DNA of 64,000 nt from Anagrus nilaparvatae. Its lineage: Eukaryota; Arthropoda; Insecta; Hymenoptera; Mymaridae. The stretch is taken from positions 124,001 to 188,000 of the forward strand of contig JAKSXM010000036.1 of the NCBI GenBank assembly GCA_022575985.1, given 5' to 3'. This document shows, piece by piece, positions 1 through 11,686 of the stretch (position 1 is its first letter; the number at the start of each line of letters is the position of its first letter). The notes beneath the pieces are model-generated. The model worked only from the letters and a program-made list of their open reading frames with translations. It did no database searches and had not been told where the DNA came from. The position numbers and the translations under genes were made by a program.

Positions 1-119
1 AAAAGGGCAACGAGAGAGAAAAAGAGAGAAAATAATAACGGTCATTCTCATACCGGTATAATAATTTTATTAAGAAGAGGAAATAGAATTGACGACTTGG
101 TAAGGGAGGATTTTCAATC

Positions 120-135
120 GGCCCTTTTCAGGGCC
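120..135 (+). promoter_or_regulatory. Perfect match to a histone-mRNA type 3' stem-loop
   Basis: GGCCCTTTTCAGGGCC is a six-base-pair stem with a TTTC loop and fits the metazoan histone 3' stem-loop consensus on the plus strand. No histone C-terminus is visible in the 119 bases before it. One frame is open from position 1 through the stem-loop to 153 without resembling a known protein. It may be a truncated histone-gene tail or a chance hairpin. Confidence 0.3.
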
Positions 136-469
136 ATCGATTTTTTTCTGTAAAGTAAAGCATCTTTCCGAAATAACCTTTTTAAGTTTTTTTTTTTTTT
201 TTAATATTGTTTTACCATTAAATAAAGCCTTACCCCCAGGTGTCCGTGTGCGTGAACTAGTTGTCCCTTCAAGTTTTTTCTTAGCTAGAGGAGAATACCA
301 GCTCACGCTTGACCCTGAGTTTTCTTAATTTAAATATCACGATCCCTTTGCCTCTAGTACCCTCTCGTATGGTATAGATAGCCATTTTTAAATTTCTTTC
401 GCTCGTATTGCTCTTTATTATTTGGTATTATTATTTTAAAATCTAACAACATATGATAGTTTTTATTCG

Positions 470-822
470 ATTTCTTGGATCTGAAATTAACTTTTTGAAA
501 ATTTTTTTCTCATAAATTTTTGCTTTAAAAATTAGAAATTACGCTGATTATTTTATTTTTATTTTCATGTAATATACCTTATCTTTTTCCACGGCAATTT
601 GTTATTACAGTATTTCTTGGATCTTTTGACAATTTTTTTCTATGAATTTTTTATATATAAAAGAATTAAAAAAAATAAAACTTATTTATTTTGTCTGTTT
701 TTGGATGGAGTACCTAATTTTTTTATTTGGAAGTACTAATTTTTAAGATATCGTTTTTACTCGATTTCTCGTATCTGATACCTAATTTTTTGAAAATTTT
801 TGCTTTAAAAATTAAAAAAAAA
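470..822. repeat. Diverged copy of the 'TCGATATCTCGAATCTGAT' repeat family
   Basis: Degenerate direct repeats of the form 'tttttactcgatttctcgtat' / 'acctaattttttgaaaattt' recur within this stretch. The same pattern is found, better preserved, at 58370-59110 and 51178-51505. No coding capacity was seen. Confidence 0.5.
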
Positions 823-1125
823 ACTTATACCCGGTTTGTGTAAACGCAATCTAAATGAATGGAGCATGTTTAGGTACTACAGCTGAGTGCTTGGTATACT
901 GCATAAATGTTAAGATTCTGAACCCAAATTATTCTTTTTCCCTGCTTTTTCCCTAAACCCGGATTGTACTGAGTCCCTAAATGAAAATTATTCTAAGTCC
1001 CATTTGATTCCTTCCTTCTAATTTTGAAAAATTTAATCCCCTATATTAAATCTTACACATTTGACCCCCGCCTTGATTTTTAGATTCTCAAAGTAGCCCT
1101 GTCTATAAATACGTTCACATGTTAA
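823..1125 (+). repeat. CATGGAACATG-family repeat, copy 1 (diverged)
   Basis: It starts ACTTATACCCGGTTTGTGTAA, has internal 'agtccctaaat..aaaattattcta' units, and ends GTTCACATGTTAA. It is colinear with the better copy at 21846-22529 but shorter. Confidence 0.65.
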
Positions 1126-2066
1126 CAATATGATTTTTTTCATTTTAGTTATCCAATTTTAGTATCCAATTTTTTTACATGGAAGTTCTAATTATCATTA
1201 ATTTCACAAATTTACTGATTTTAATTTAAAAACTGTGGAGATTTTTGTTTAAAATTTTTATCCATTAAAAAATAATAGACCACCATTATTTCGTTATTTT
1301 TTGGACTTAATACCTTTTTGCATACTTGGGAATTTAAGTTTTAATTCGGCGTCACTTTATTTCCGTTTATTAATTCATAAATAAGTGAAAATGTTTGTCT
1401 GATGATTTTATCGGTCAAAAAATGAAATTATTTTTTATAAAAGTAATTTTTTTTTCTTTTCAGATGTAATTCCTAATTTTTTCTATGGGAGTTGAAAATG
1501 GCAGTATCATAAAAAAGTTAGTTTTTAGTTTTTTTTATGTTTTATATATTTTATTAGATACATTTGGTTATAACTTGAGGAACCGTTAATTTGGCAGTGC
1601 TTTTTTTTTATTTATTTAGTTATTATATTTATGTTTATATTATATTTATGTTTATTTAGATATTATTGAGTTATTTAATTGCTTTTTAAATGTTATTTAC
1701 TTTTTGAAGAAAAAAAATTACTCTTAAAAAACATTGTCATGTCAAAAAAGGACGAAATTAATTTCCAGATGAAAAACCCCAGCAAAATAAAATATGTATG
1801 ATTTTCTCCTTTTTAGGTAATTTTAGGTGTCTTCTCAGAAAAATAATTCAAGCTCAAAAATGTTTTTTTTGAAACATCTTAACGTATCAAGTCATTTGCA
1901 ATCAATTAAGCATGAAAAAAAATTCCGCTATCGGCTAGCGAATTTTTTTTCAGTGTATAAAGCATTATTAGATTTTGCATTGGAACAAATAAAAGAATAT
2001 TTAAATTACATACATTATTACATTATTTATAGCCTTTAAGAAATTAGAGAATTAAAGTTTAGGTTA
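1126..2066. other. AT-rich sequence without a recognisable gene
   Basis: Only short, low-complexity open frames occur, such as 1827-2039, which has no family resemblance. No RNA gene or array was seen. Confidence 0.5.
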
Positions 2067-2310
2067 CACTGAGAAAAATCCTGGTTGTGGCAGCCAGATT
2101 TATTTATTTTTTATTTCAATGACTACAAATGATTTGAATAAAAAAAATGAGTTTCTATGATTTGAAATTTTGAAAAAATTTTGACAAAAAAAAAATTGTT
2201 TTTAAAAAATTTTTTTTAGGTTTTATGTTACTTTCAACCATTTAAAATAATACAAATTCCAGCTGCCACATACAAAACTCTGGTTATGACAACCGAATTT
2301 TTTTTTAGTG
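2067..2310. mobile_element. Short mariner-type MITE, TA target duplication
   Basis: Ends are TA|CACTGAGAAAAATCC and TTTTTTTTTAGTG|TA. Subterminal GGTTGTGGCAGCC on the left is mirrored by a diverged copy, GGTTATGACAACC, on the right. The 244-bp length and flanking TA suit a Tc1/mariner-derived MITE. It has no coding sequence. Confidence 0.6.
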
Positions 2311-2792
2311 TACATTATTTTGAATATTCCTCAATAGAATTTCGGTGATTCGCACTAATTTGTATGAATCTTTGGTCACTAAATATTAAAACAGTAAATT
2401 TTTGTATCAAAACAAACGTTTTGAAAAATGCTACTCATTTGAAAAGTATTTTAAAATTTTCAATGGTATTATTAAATTTTGTATTTTACTTACCTTTGAA
2501 ATAAAAAGTAAAAATAAACAAACTTAAAAATATTTTTAAAAAATACATTTTTCGAAACACTATTTTTTTTTCTTTACTTTTATGGAACGTTATCTTTTTG
2601 AATGAAACGTAACATCACAATTTCCTTAGTATTTAAGCATTCAAAAATGATTAATTATTTCTGATTCGATATTTAATGATTAGTCTATATTTTAATTTTT
2701 TACCTTAAAATAATAATTTAACGAATTAAATTTATATGATTATATTTATCTTGTCACCTTATCAATTTTTAAAACATCAATTTTAATTTTAA

Positions 2793-4108
2793 TGTATATG
2801 TCGCAGGCGTTTTGTTGTTTTCCGTCACTTTGTAAATAGCCTAGGCGATTTATGAAGTGACGAGGCCGGATTAGGCACTTTGTATTTTAAAATAAAAATA
2901 TAATTTTTAAATAAAAATTACCATAAAAATAACAAAAGTACTAGTCATTTTGTAGCGAGTGAAAAAGATTATTTTAAGAGGATTAAAAAAATATAAAAGT
3001 ACTAGTCGTTTTAGAGTTTTGAAAATTTATCATTTAATGACTCATTCAATCTCATAATATAAATATAAATAATATTAAAAAATTATTAGCAATATTTTTC
3101 AAACGTATTTTTGTATTTTAATAAGAAAGTTAACTATGTTTTATTTGCGCATGTTGATTTACCATGGCATCGTGAATTACATAAAAGTTTGTTTTTAAAA
3201 CATGAACATTTTAAGGTTTTACACTTATTTTTTAATGCTGCGCAATTGCATTTGCTAACACCCTGGCCACCAAAAATAGAAATTTTAGCAGCTGCTTCTC
3301 GCAAAGAAATACCTTCTTTTTGAAGAGGCTCATTTATTTCGATTTTTGTTGGCTGTAATTCATTCCGCAGGTACCAATTATTGAAGGTACCAACGGTAGT
3401 TGAAATTTGATAAAGTTCATTCCGAAAATCTACGACTTTGCCTAGAATATTATGGGCATCTAAAGGTCCGCGGTCAACCTTAGGTACACCTACTAAAACC
3501 GTTTGCCCAATATTAATTGGACAAAATTTTTTATTACTGTTTTGTAGCATGTCTTCAGCTGCTCTTTTCATACCATTGTAAGCTTCATTTTGTTCATTTG
3601 TAATAGTTATTTCATTTGAACAAAATAAACAAAATATATTGCTAATATTTTTTTCAATAATTGTTTTACTGCAATTCGTGTGAATAGGACTATTGCATTT
3701 TTTACAGTTTAGAGCATCTGTGGTTTCTACATGACAGCAAATGCAAACAGATTTCTAAAATTATTAAACAAGTTTTAATTGCGAACAAAGAAATTAGAAA
3801 GTGACTAGGCTATTTTAAATTTTCAATAAACGTAAATAAACAAATATGAAATTGATAGAGGCATAAAATGATAAATTTTCAAAACTCTAAAACGACTAGT
3901 ACTTTTATATTTTTTTAATCCTCTTAAAATAATCCTTTTCACTCGCTACAAAATGACTAGTACTTTCGTTATTTTTATGGTAATTTTTATTTAAAAATTA
4001 TATTTTTATTTTAAAATACAAAGTGCCTAATCCGGCCTCGTCACTTCATAAATCGCCTAGGCTATTTACAAAGTGACGGAAAATAACAAAACGCCTGCGA
4101 CATATACA
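2793..4108 (-). mobile_element. TIR element carrying the last exon of a Ginger/KRBA2-like integrase gene
   Basis: About 240-bp terminal inverted repeats lie at 2793-3035 and 3865-4108, both starting TGTATATGTCGCAGGCG. The TGT...ACA ends fit Ginger-type DNA transposons, which use a retrotransposon-like integrase. Only the C-terminal part of the protein lies inside, so this copy is non-autonomous. No clear target duplication is visible next to the ends. Confidence 0.75.
3134..3754 (-). pseudogene. C-terminal exon of KRBA2/SCAND3-like (Ginger) integrase protein
   Basis: The frame is open from a TTTTAG acceptor at 3755 down to the stop at 3134, about 206 residues. It starts with a zinc-finger module (VCICCHVETTDALNCKKCN...H...C...CLFC). 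A small-domain region follows (VGVPKVDRGPLDAHNILGKV), then SLREAA. It ends in a cysteine-rich tail patterned CNC..CKTLKCSCF..LLCNSRCH...C. This layout is typical of KRBA2/SCAND3-like proteins descended from Ginger integrases. The catalytic integrase core is missing, so the exon is probably non-functional, although its frame is undamaged, which suggests a young deletion derivative. Confidence 0.8.
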
Positions 4109-4384
4109 AGTTTGTAAAAGTCTATACAATTTATTAAAACAGTTACAAAATTACAGATACTCATGCAGAATCTAGAAATTTAAATACGAAAAAAATATTT
4201 TTTTATTTTCGTAAAACAATGAGACAGAAATAATTTAAAATCAATTTGAAGACTTGGACACGTTTTATTTAAAAATATTCATATAAAATAATTAAAATAA
4301 TATAGCTATCAAATTTTTTATCAATTTTAAAATAAAATATTCTTATTAATTAATATTCAATTAGGTTAAAGAAAAAAAATTAAA

Positions 4385-6735
4385 TGTAAAATTATATTTG
4401 CAGCTTATTTTAAAATGTGTAAAATTATATAATATTAATTTATTTTTATTTCAGCAAAAATCTGTCGGTATTAATTAAGATTAAAATTAAAATTAGTAGA
4501 TAAATATCTACATATAAGAAGATAATAAGTCAAAACACAACTAGTTAATAAATGATAAATAATTTATAATACAAGTCAACAATGTGTATGACGCCCGGTA
4601 TTACGTTAATAAAATTATACGCAAATAATAAGTCGATAGAAAATAAATTAAATTAATTTTACTGTAGAATTTACATTGATAATATTTGTAACCGGTTTGT
4701 GTAACTACATAACTAACGAGCATGGAAAATGTTCACTTTTAACACTGATATTAAAGTATCTATTGTGTTTAATATTTATATTTAAATTATTATTATAGGA
4801 ATCATGCTGGTTACTCTTCAAAGTAAATAAAATTAACTAAATTTTCAAATTATTATAGTTTTTTAAATAATATGAATTTATTACTTATTCATTTTTACAA
4901 TAAATTATTTAAAATTTCTGCACCATTGGTCTCCAGGTACTTATGCACCAAAGGTTTTTCGAGACTTCTGCACCAATGCTCCCTAGGTACTTGCACCAAA
5001 GGTCCCTAAATCAAAAATATTTTAAGTGCATTTCACCCCCCCCCCCCCCAACCAAGCCAGACTTTTTCAGATACCCCATCAATGACATGTCAAATTTTCC
5101 GCATACATGATTTCTTATACTTAAACTTATTATTTTCCTCATCTCAACATTTATTTGTTAAAATAATGATAATTAAAAAAAAAAACATTTTTGAATTAAA
5201 AACACTAATTTTATTTAGAACATGTAACATGTTTATAAAAAAGGTGGTTACTAAAAAAAGTTCTTTTCTTTTTTTTCTTTTTCATTTCCATCAGCTTTCA
5301 AATTATTGTAATAAATTTTATATATTTTTTTAAAACATTTCTTGCTATCTTTTTGTACCGTTTTTCCCCATTCCGTTTTGGAAAACTTTTTAACTTTGTG
5401 TCTATAGACTATTGTGCCTATAGGATCCAAGATAAGCGAATTACTATAAAAGCAGTTGCACAGTCGGTAATGTTTCAAAATCTTATCCCTGTCTTCTTGT
5501 AATGCACCGATCAAAATTTCATCTAAGCGATTTCTATTAATTTTCTCATTCAATTCAGAAACAATTTTCTGTTAATATTTTGTTGTTACGCATTACTAAA
5601 TTATTTTCACATAAGGATTTTATGGATAGTTTCAAATCTCGAAAAAAAGTTTGTTTAAAAAAGCATATTTAAACTGCTATTCCACCGTTTTCGGCAATCT
5701 AATATTGATTTGACAAATTGGATTTTGAAAGGTTGACAAAAATCTCTTTGTTCTCCTATTAATAAACTGTAGTTTCTTATTTTTCGGCAAATATTTCTCA
5801 CTTTTGTTATTAAATCAGTTACCTCATTTACATCTTCTTCTAAGACATCAGATTATAATTCGGTTTAAGAATCACTTTTATTGCTTTCTTCTTCAGCTCT
5901 AAACCGCAAAAAATTCAAAATATCTTTCACTCCTAAATTCAGTATGGGAGCCATACATCTATAATGATCTAAAGTTTTATTAAAATCTAATACATCTTCT
6001 GAATGAAGCAAATCATTAAGGTTATCAAAAAATGTATTATTACTAGATGCGTTGTTTACTGTGATACCGTCAATTTTTTTTAATTAGGCGTATTTTTTAA
6101 AAAATTTACGAGGCAAAACGAGGCGAGGCGAGAATGAGGTTTTGGAAATTTGAATCTCGGTCTCGCCTCGGCTTAACGAGGTTTTAAAATTTTCAATCTC
6201 GCATCGTTCTCGCCTCGCCTCACCTCGTATCAAACGAGGTTGCCTCGTAACAGGTCTAAACATGTTCATTGGATGGAGTATCTGAAAAAGTCTGGTTCGG
6301 TAGGGGGGAGGGATAAAATGGACTTAAAATATTTTCGATTTAGGGACCTTTGGTGCTGAAATACCTAGGGTGCATTGGTGCAGAAGTCCCTAAAGATTTT
6401 TGATGTAGAAGTCCCTAGAGACCTTTGGTGCAGAAGTACCTAGGGACCGTTGGTACAGAATTTTTAAAGAATTAGTAACATTAATTTAATTTATTTTCTA
6501 TTGACTTATTATTTACGTATAATTTTATTAACGTAATACCGGGCGTCATACACATTGTTGACTTGAATTATAAATTATTTATCATTTATTAACTAGTTGT
6601 ATTTTGACTTGTTATCTTTTTAGATATTTATCTACTAATTTTAATTTTAATTTTAATTAATACCGACAGATAAATAAATTGATATTGTATAATTTTACAC
6701 ATTTTAAAATAAAATGCAAATATAATTTTGCATAT
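4385..6735. repeat. Palindrome with hAT relic at its centre
   Basis: Left arm segments 4385-4665 and 4905-5095 reappear inverted at 6470-6735 and 6246-6462. Markers are ATGACGCCCGGTATTACG at about 4588 and its complement at about 6537, and the 'ctgcaccaaaggtccctaggta' tandem units. The left side has about 240 bases (4665-4905) absent from the right. The arms contain CATGGAACATG-family ends (4688 and 6246). The relic at 5095-6259 fills the centre. Confidence 0.7.
5251..6259 (-). pseudogene. hAT transposase relic (copy 1) with intact right end
   Basis: The outer end reads CTCGTAACAGGTCTA at 6245-6259 and matches the right end of the dated copy at 22789-23950. Minus-strand frames, broken by stops, give NNASSNNTFFDNLNDLL near 6040, HYRCMAPILNLGVKDIL near 5950, and a C-terminal piece with LILDP in 5251-5553. 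These match hAT transposase order (catalytic DN, RC..HILNL, LDPRFK). The opposite end is not recognisable, so the copy is truncated. Confidence 0.75.
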
Positions 6736-7284
6736 TATTAGTCCCTCTTTTCTTTGAAGAAACATCTTTTTCACATGTATATAGCTAGTAATTAAAATTG
6801 AATACCGGGAATGAATAGATGATTCATTCAATAAAGATTATTTCCAATTTTACTATTCACAGTGTCGTACAGATAGATTTTACAGTCACAATTAGATCAA
6901 ATCATTATAATTTAGCAGCATCATTATAAGTAGAGTAAATATTATAATAAATGATCCTAGATGCCAATGTCATTATGAAAGTCAATACATGAACCATGTT
7001 TTATGGCAATGTAAATTGTACAATATTATTATAATGAAAGAAAAAGGCTAGTTATGAAGTAAAAATGTGTGAAATTACAGCCATTAAGCATTTAAACTAT
7101 CTTTTAAATGCCTTCTATTCGATCAATTCTTTAAATTATGTATTGCTAATAAATTTTCTTATGCAAAGGTTCTAAAGCTAAATAAAAAAAAAATAATAAT
7201 AATTAAAAAAATAATTTTTTTTTTTAAATTGATTAATTGGTTCATTATGTATAGATGGTAGGTTAAATTAAGATTTTTAATTTT

Positions 7285-7999
7285 TTAAGGTGGCAGCCTG
7301 AATTGTAAGGAAAAAAAATCGATTTTTCGTTTTTTGTTTTTTTGGGTTCTAAAACATCTTAAGAATACGGAAAAAAAATTTTTATAATGATATCTTGAAT
7401 AATAAGGAAGTTATAGAAGATTAAGCGAGACACCGCGAAAGGCGTAAGATACAGTGTTCTAAGCTTTAAACGCGTTTTTCTCGAAACAACGTTTTTCGAA
7501 TTGGCGTGCACGATAACTCAAAAAATAATTAAGATATCTTCCAAATTTTTTGGCTACACTTTTAAAATACAATTATCTTCTGGGTTGATGGAATTATTTT
7601 CCCAAAAAAAGTCACAATTTTTTGTTTTTTTTCAAAAAAGCATGCGAACAAAATTGCAATTTTTGAAAAAAATTAAATAATTTACAATTTTCCATTTTTT
7701 GAAATTTAAATCTATTAATCCTGAAGAAAAATCTTTCACAAACATAAAAAATTTTATTTGGTATTTTTCAGAACAAGTTGGAGACTGCAATTGTGTACAC
7801 AATGAAAAGTGAGGCCTAACTTTGAGAACCTGTACTAAACCTGTACCACTTTGGAAAATAAATTTAAAAAAAAAATGTTAAGCAACTTATAATCTAATAA
7901 GATGCCAATTTTGAAAAAATTATCTCAGTTATTTTTACCAAAAAACCTATAAAGAAAAAGACGCCTTTTATTTTTCTTCAATTGAGGCTGCCACCTTAA
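7285..7999. mobile_element. TTAA-flanked MITE (piggyBac-like)
   Basis: Ends are TTAA|GGTGGCAGCCTGAATTG and CAATTGAGGCTGCCACC|TTAA. TTAA duplication with a GGTGGCAGCC terminal repeat fits piggyBac-type insertion. The 715-bp interior has no ORF. The right TTAA is also the first four bases of a reversed CATGGAACATG repeat end, so this element landed exactly at that border. Confidence 0.65.
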
Positions 8000-8065
8000 C
8001 ATGGAACATTTTTATAGGAAGGGGGTAAACCAGGGAATCTGAAAATCAAGGAGGGGTCAAATATG
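7996..8065 (-). repeat. CATGGAACATG-family fragment (3' end, reversed)
   Basis: It starts TTAACATGGAACATTTTTATAGG and continues with the 'ggggt' purine-rich stretch that mirrors the C-run before the end of other copies. Confidence 0.6.
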
Positions 8066-11000
8066 CCCAGTTTGAGTACCTAGTCACCTAGTAGGTCTTT
8101 TGGGTCGTTATTTTTGTTTCCAAAGTCAATTTTTTCCTGCAACCCCAAAAAAGGGGTAATTTTTCACAACTATAAATGTCATTTCACGTAATAAAGTGTT
8201 TTTTATCATTGCAAATGAAATGTTTGCAGACTGAAAAAAAAATTGTTTTTATACATTATAAATGATCACTATCTATTGAGTTGATACATAATTTTCTAGG
8301 GCTTGTAGGTAAAAATGGACTTTTGAAATGAAAAAATCGACAAACAAAACATAGTATAGTTGAAACTTTTAACCCAAAAAAAATATCGTCTTTCATACCA
8401 ACAACTGCTGCTGTCCACAGACTGTTGTTTGGGCGTTAATAGGTTAAAATAATATATCTCAATATACATTTAGAGTACATAACAATTATGTTATTTAAAA
8501 AAAAAATTGTCTTAAAAAATATTTTAAAATGAAAGAAAAATAGAAAATAATAATTAATATTACAATAAATATTTTAAATATAATAGTAATATATATATAT
8601 AGACAAAAGATTTTAATTTTAATAAAAGATATACATAAGTTTAATATACTTCTATATATATATAATAATTATACATTGAAAATTGTTTTGAAAAGTTTTA
8701 TGCATTACTTTAAGGTTTTAGTAAGATTATTTAGAAGTTTACTCGAAATTCCATAAAATGAATTAAGATAACGTAAAACTTATAACTTAAACTTTTACTT
8801 TGGATTAGATAAATTTTCTCTTTTTAACTTTTCAACATCTTTTGTTTATAAGGCAAAACATAAATATTATATTAAATATGACAATAAAAAAATTTTTCTT
8901 ATTTAAAGTAAATGGAATAAAAATATTTAGTTTTAATTAAAAAATAAAATTTTTAAAAAACCAATATATTTTAAAAAGTTTGGAGTAATTAATCTGATGA
9001 TCCTTTTTTAGTGTGAAATAAGGATAAGAAAATACATCGTTATTTTCATTCTGTCATGATCGTTTTTCTTTAATACATACTTGCAAGTTCACTAGTGTCT
9101 CAATACCGTTAAACCTGTAAGAGCTTTTCTATATACAGCAATGCTTTCTTAAAGACATTATATAACAAAGTTCTTATATATAACGCTTAAATTCTTGATC
9201 TTCTCTTGTGCCTTTTCCTCTTTTCCACATATACATTGATAAAACTTTTGTAGTCTATGTCATTTTAGTGTATTATCATGGCGTGAAGCATTGATTGCAG
9301 GTTCACAGATTTCGTAGAACCTCAATTGTCGTATCTTATAAGACTAGCTTTTTAAGGGAAACTAACAATTGAATCTTTTAGAGTTTCTTCCCTTATTCTA
9401 TACTTATTCGCTTTACGCTTCTTTATTCAACACTCATTTTCTCTTTCTATGTATCCTCAACTATAATTTTCTCTCTATTTCTTAGAACATTTCTCTTGTT
9501 ATGGAGATATATTCAAGGGAGGCTAAGAAGAATATATTTATTTCAATTGTATGCTTGACAATAAGATGCAATATCACTTATTTTACCTACACACACATAC
9601 CTTACAAATTACAATTGCTTTTATAATTTTATTGGATTTTAAACGTTTAAATTATTTTAACATTTTAATTTAAACATTTTTTCATCTACTTAAATTAAAT
9701 CATATATAATTTGTTTCTAAATGTAATGGAGATGTAACATTTTAAAATATATAAGTTTAATTAACTTGTAAAAAAACAATCATTCAGTTTAAAAATTACT
9801 GAGTAAAAAATAAATTAAGTTTTATACAGCTTTTTTTAAATATTAAACATTAATTCATGGTTGTAAGTATACGTTGTATATGAAATACGTGACTGTTAAT
9901 TTTTATAGGAAAAAATAAGTATTATTATATATATATATGTGTGTGTATATTGGACTGGACTTTATTCGAAAATGTATTAAGTTATTTTAGGCTACTTAGC
10001 ACTAAATTTTTATCATAAGTTTTAAAACATAGGTTTTAGAGAAATTTTTGAAAAATTTCTTAAGGCAATACTTTTTTTGTAACTTTAATAAGCTACTTGC
10101 ATTTCTGGTATAATCCAAATCTCATATTTTTAGTAAGGTTCAAGCTAATATATGTTTGATTGTGTGTGCATTTATTTTATAAGTGAAGACAAGAGGCAAT
10201 CTTATAAAAAGAAAAAAAACTTATAGGCAAAAAGATCCGACGGCTAAAGTTTGTATATATAACAACTAATCATTAAATGGGTGTTTACCCTGTTATTAAA
10301 CTTGTTTCTCACTTTTAGGTAACGAAGAAGCTTAAATAAACTTATATTTAACATACAATATGTAGACATCACATTTCTTTTTTTTTTTTATTAAAAAATG
10401 TTGTTTTTTAACAGACAATTTTATTCGAACGTAAAATATATGAATTTATTTAAAACTGCTGATTATTATTGATTAATTAAAGTTTATATTATTTATAAAA
10501 AAATTGTTCATATTCTCCACTTATACAGTTTTGTAAAACTTGTATTTTTATGTAAATCAATAAAATATTTTAACATAATACAATATTAATTTGAGTACAT
10601 GTAGACCAATTTATTCGTTGTTTTGATAAGAGATGGCGTAAGTCTTTGCATTTTGCGTACTTGATATTGAAAAAAATTATATTAAAAAATAACTTGATAT
10701 TATTATGTAGATAAAGCTTTCGAAGTACTTCCAGAGCGCTATGATAGTAGAAGAAATAATTACTAACTTTTACATTTTTCCACCGCCATTGTGAAATCAC
10801 TTGAAACTTTTTGCATGTTTTATTTTTGTTCGAATAAAATTCTTGATAAATTTCTTTGGATGGACCCCGGAGGGGGGGGGGCTGGTTTCTCCCTTTTGGA
10901 GATAAAGTTTTTTTTAATAGATTTTAAGAAGAAAAGGTGAACAAGCATTTTGGAAAAAAATGCATCATTTGCCAGTTACAGACCCTAGAAGTTTGAATTA

Positions 11001-11686
11001 CGCCATTTTTACTTTCCAAATATCAAGTGATATAATTGTGGCGGTGGAAAACTGGTAGAAACCTAAAAAATATGTATTTCTTATACTATAACCCGGCGTG
11101 GAGTTCGGAGAATTCGTAGTTCACTACATTTACTTAGTACACCACAAAACACTTACTCAGGCAGATAAGGGCATAGTACTCTGTCTCATAAAATACATAC
11201 AGGGTAAACATTAAAAAAAAAAACAGTTCTTAATTAAATAGATTCATAGACCATAATCATGGCTTCTGAAGTAAATTTAAACGAAAAACTTGTTGTGCGA
11301 CACAATAAATTCTCTGCAAAAAAGCATACAAACCTCAGAATATTTCGGACTAGAAAATTTAACATATCATTTTTCGAAAAAAATTTTTTTAAGCCTTTAG
11401 GACCCCTTTAAAACGCCGAAGTACAATTTAAAATTTTTCAAATATTGAGTTTTATAAAAAATATACTACCCTTAAATTTTTTTTATAGTCTCACTGGGGT
11501 GAAAAACCATATTTTTTAGTTTTTTAGAAAATCGAAAGGACTTTTTAAATCTGAAAATTCATGGCCTAGAGGTCTAATTCCAACAGCATTTCGTGAATTT
11601 TTTGAGAGATTTGGGATGCTACTACTTAGACTAAGTTTCGTTGCAGGGGACAAATCACTATACTTATCCGGGAATCGCCTTTCTGA
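8066..11686. other. Long AT-rich interval, no gene recognised
   Basis: It contains short tracts such as (TA)n near 8590 and 9935 and a G-run at 10871-10880. No open frame shows family resemblance. The frame at 10570-10800 (-) is low-complexity and unconvincing. The 8990-9540 part is less repetitive and could be untranslated or regulatory sequence of a gene outside the window, but nothing proves this. Confidence 0.4.

Noticed and set aside
70..306. 78-residue minus-strand frame at the left edge
   Set aside because: Basic, low-complexity, depends on a long A/T run, with no recognised domain.
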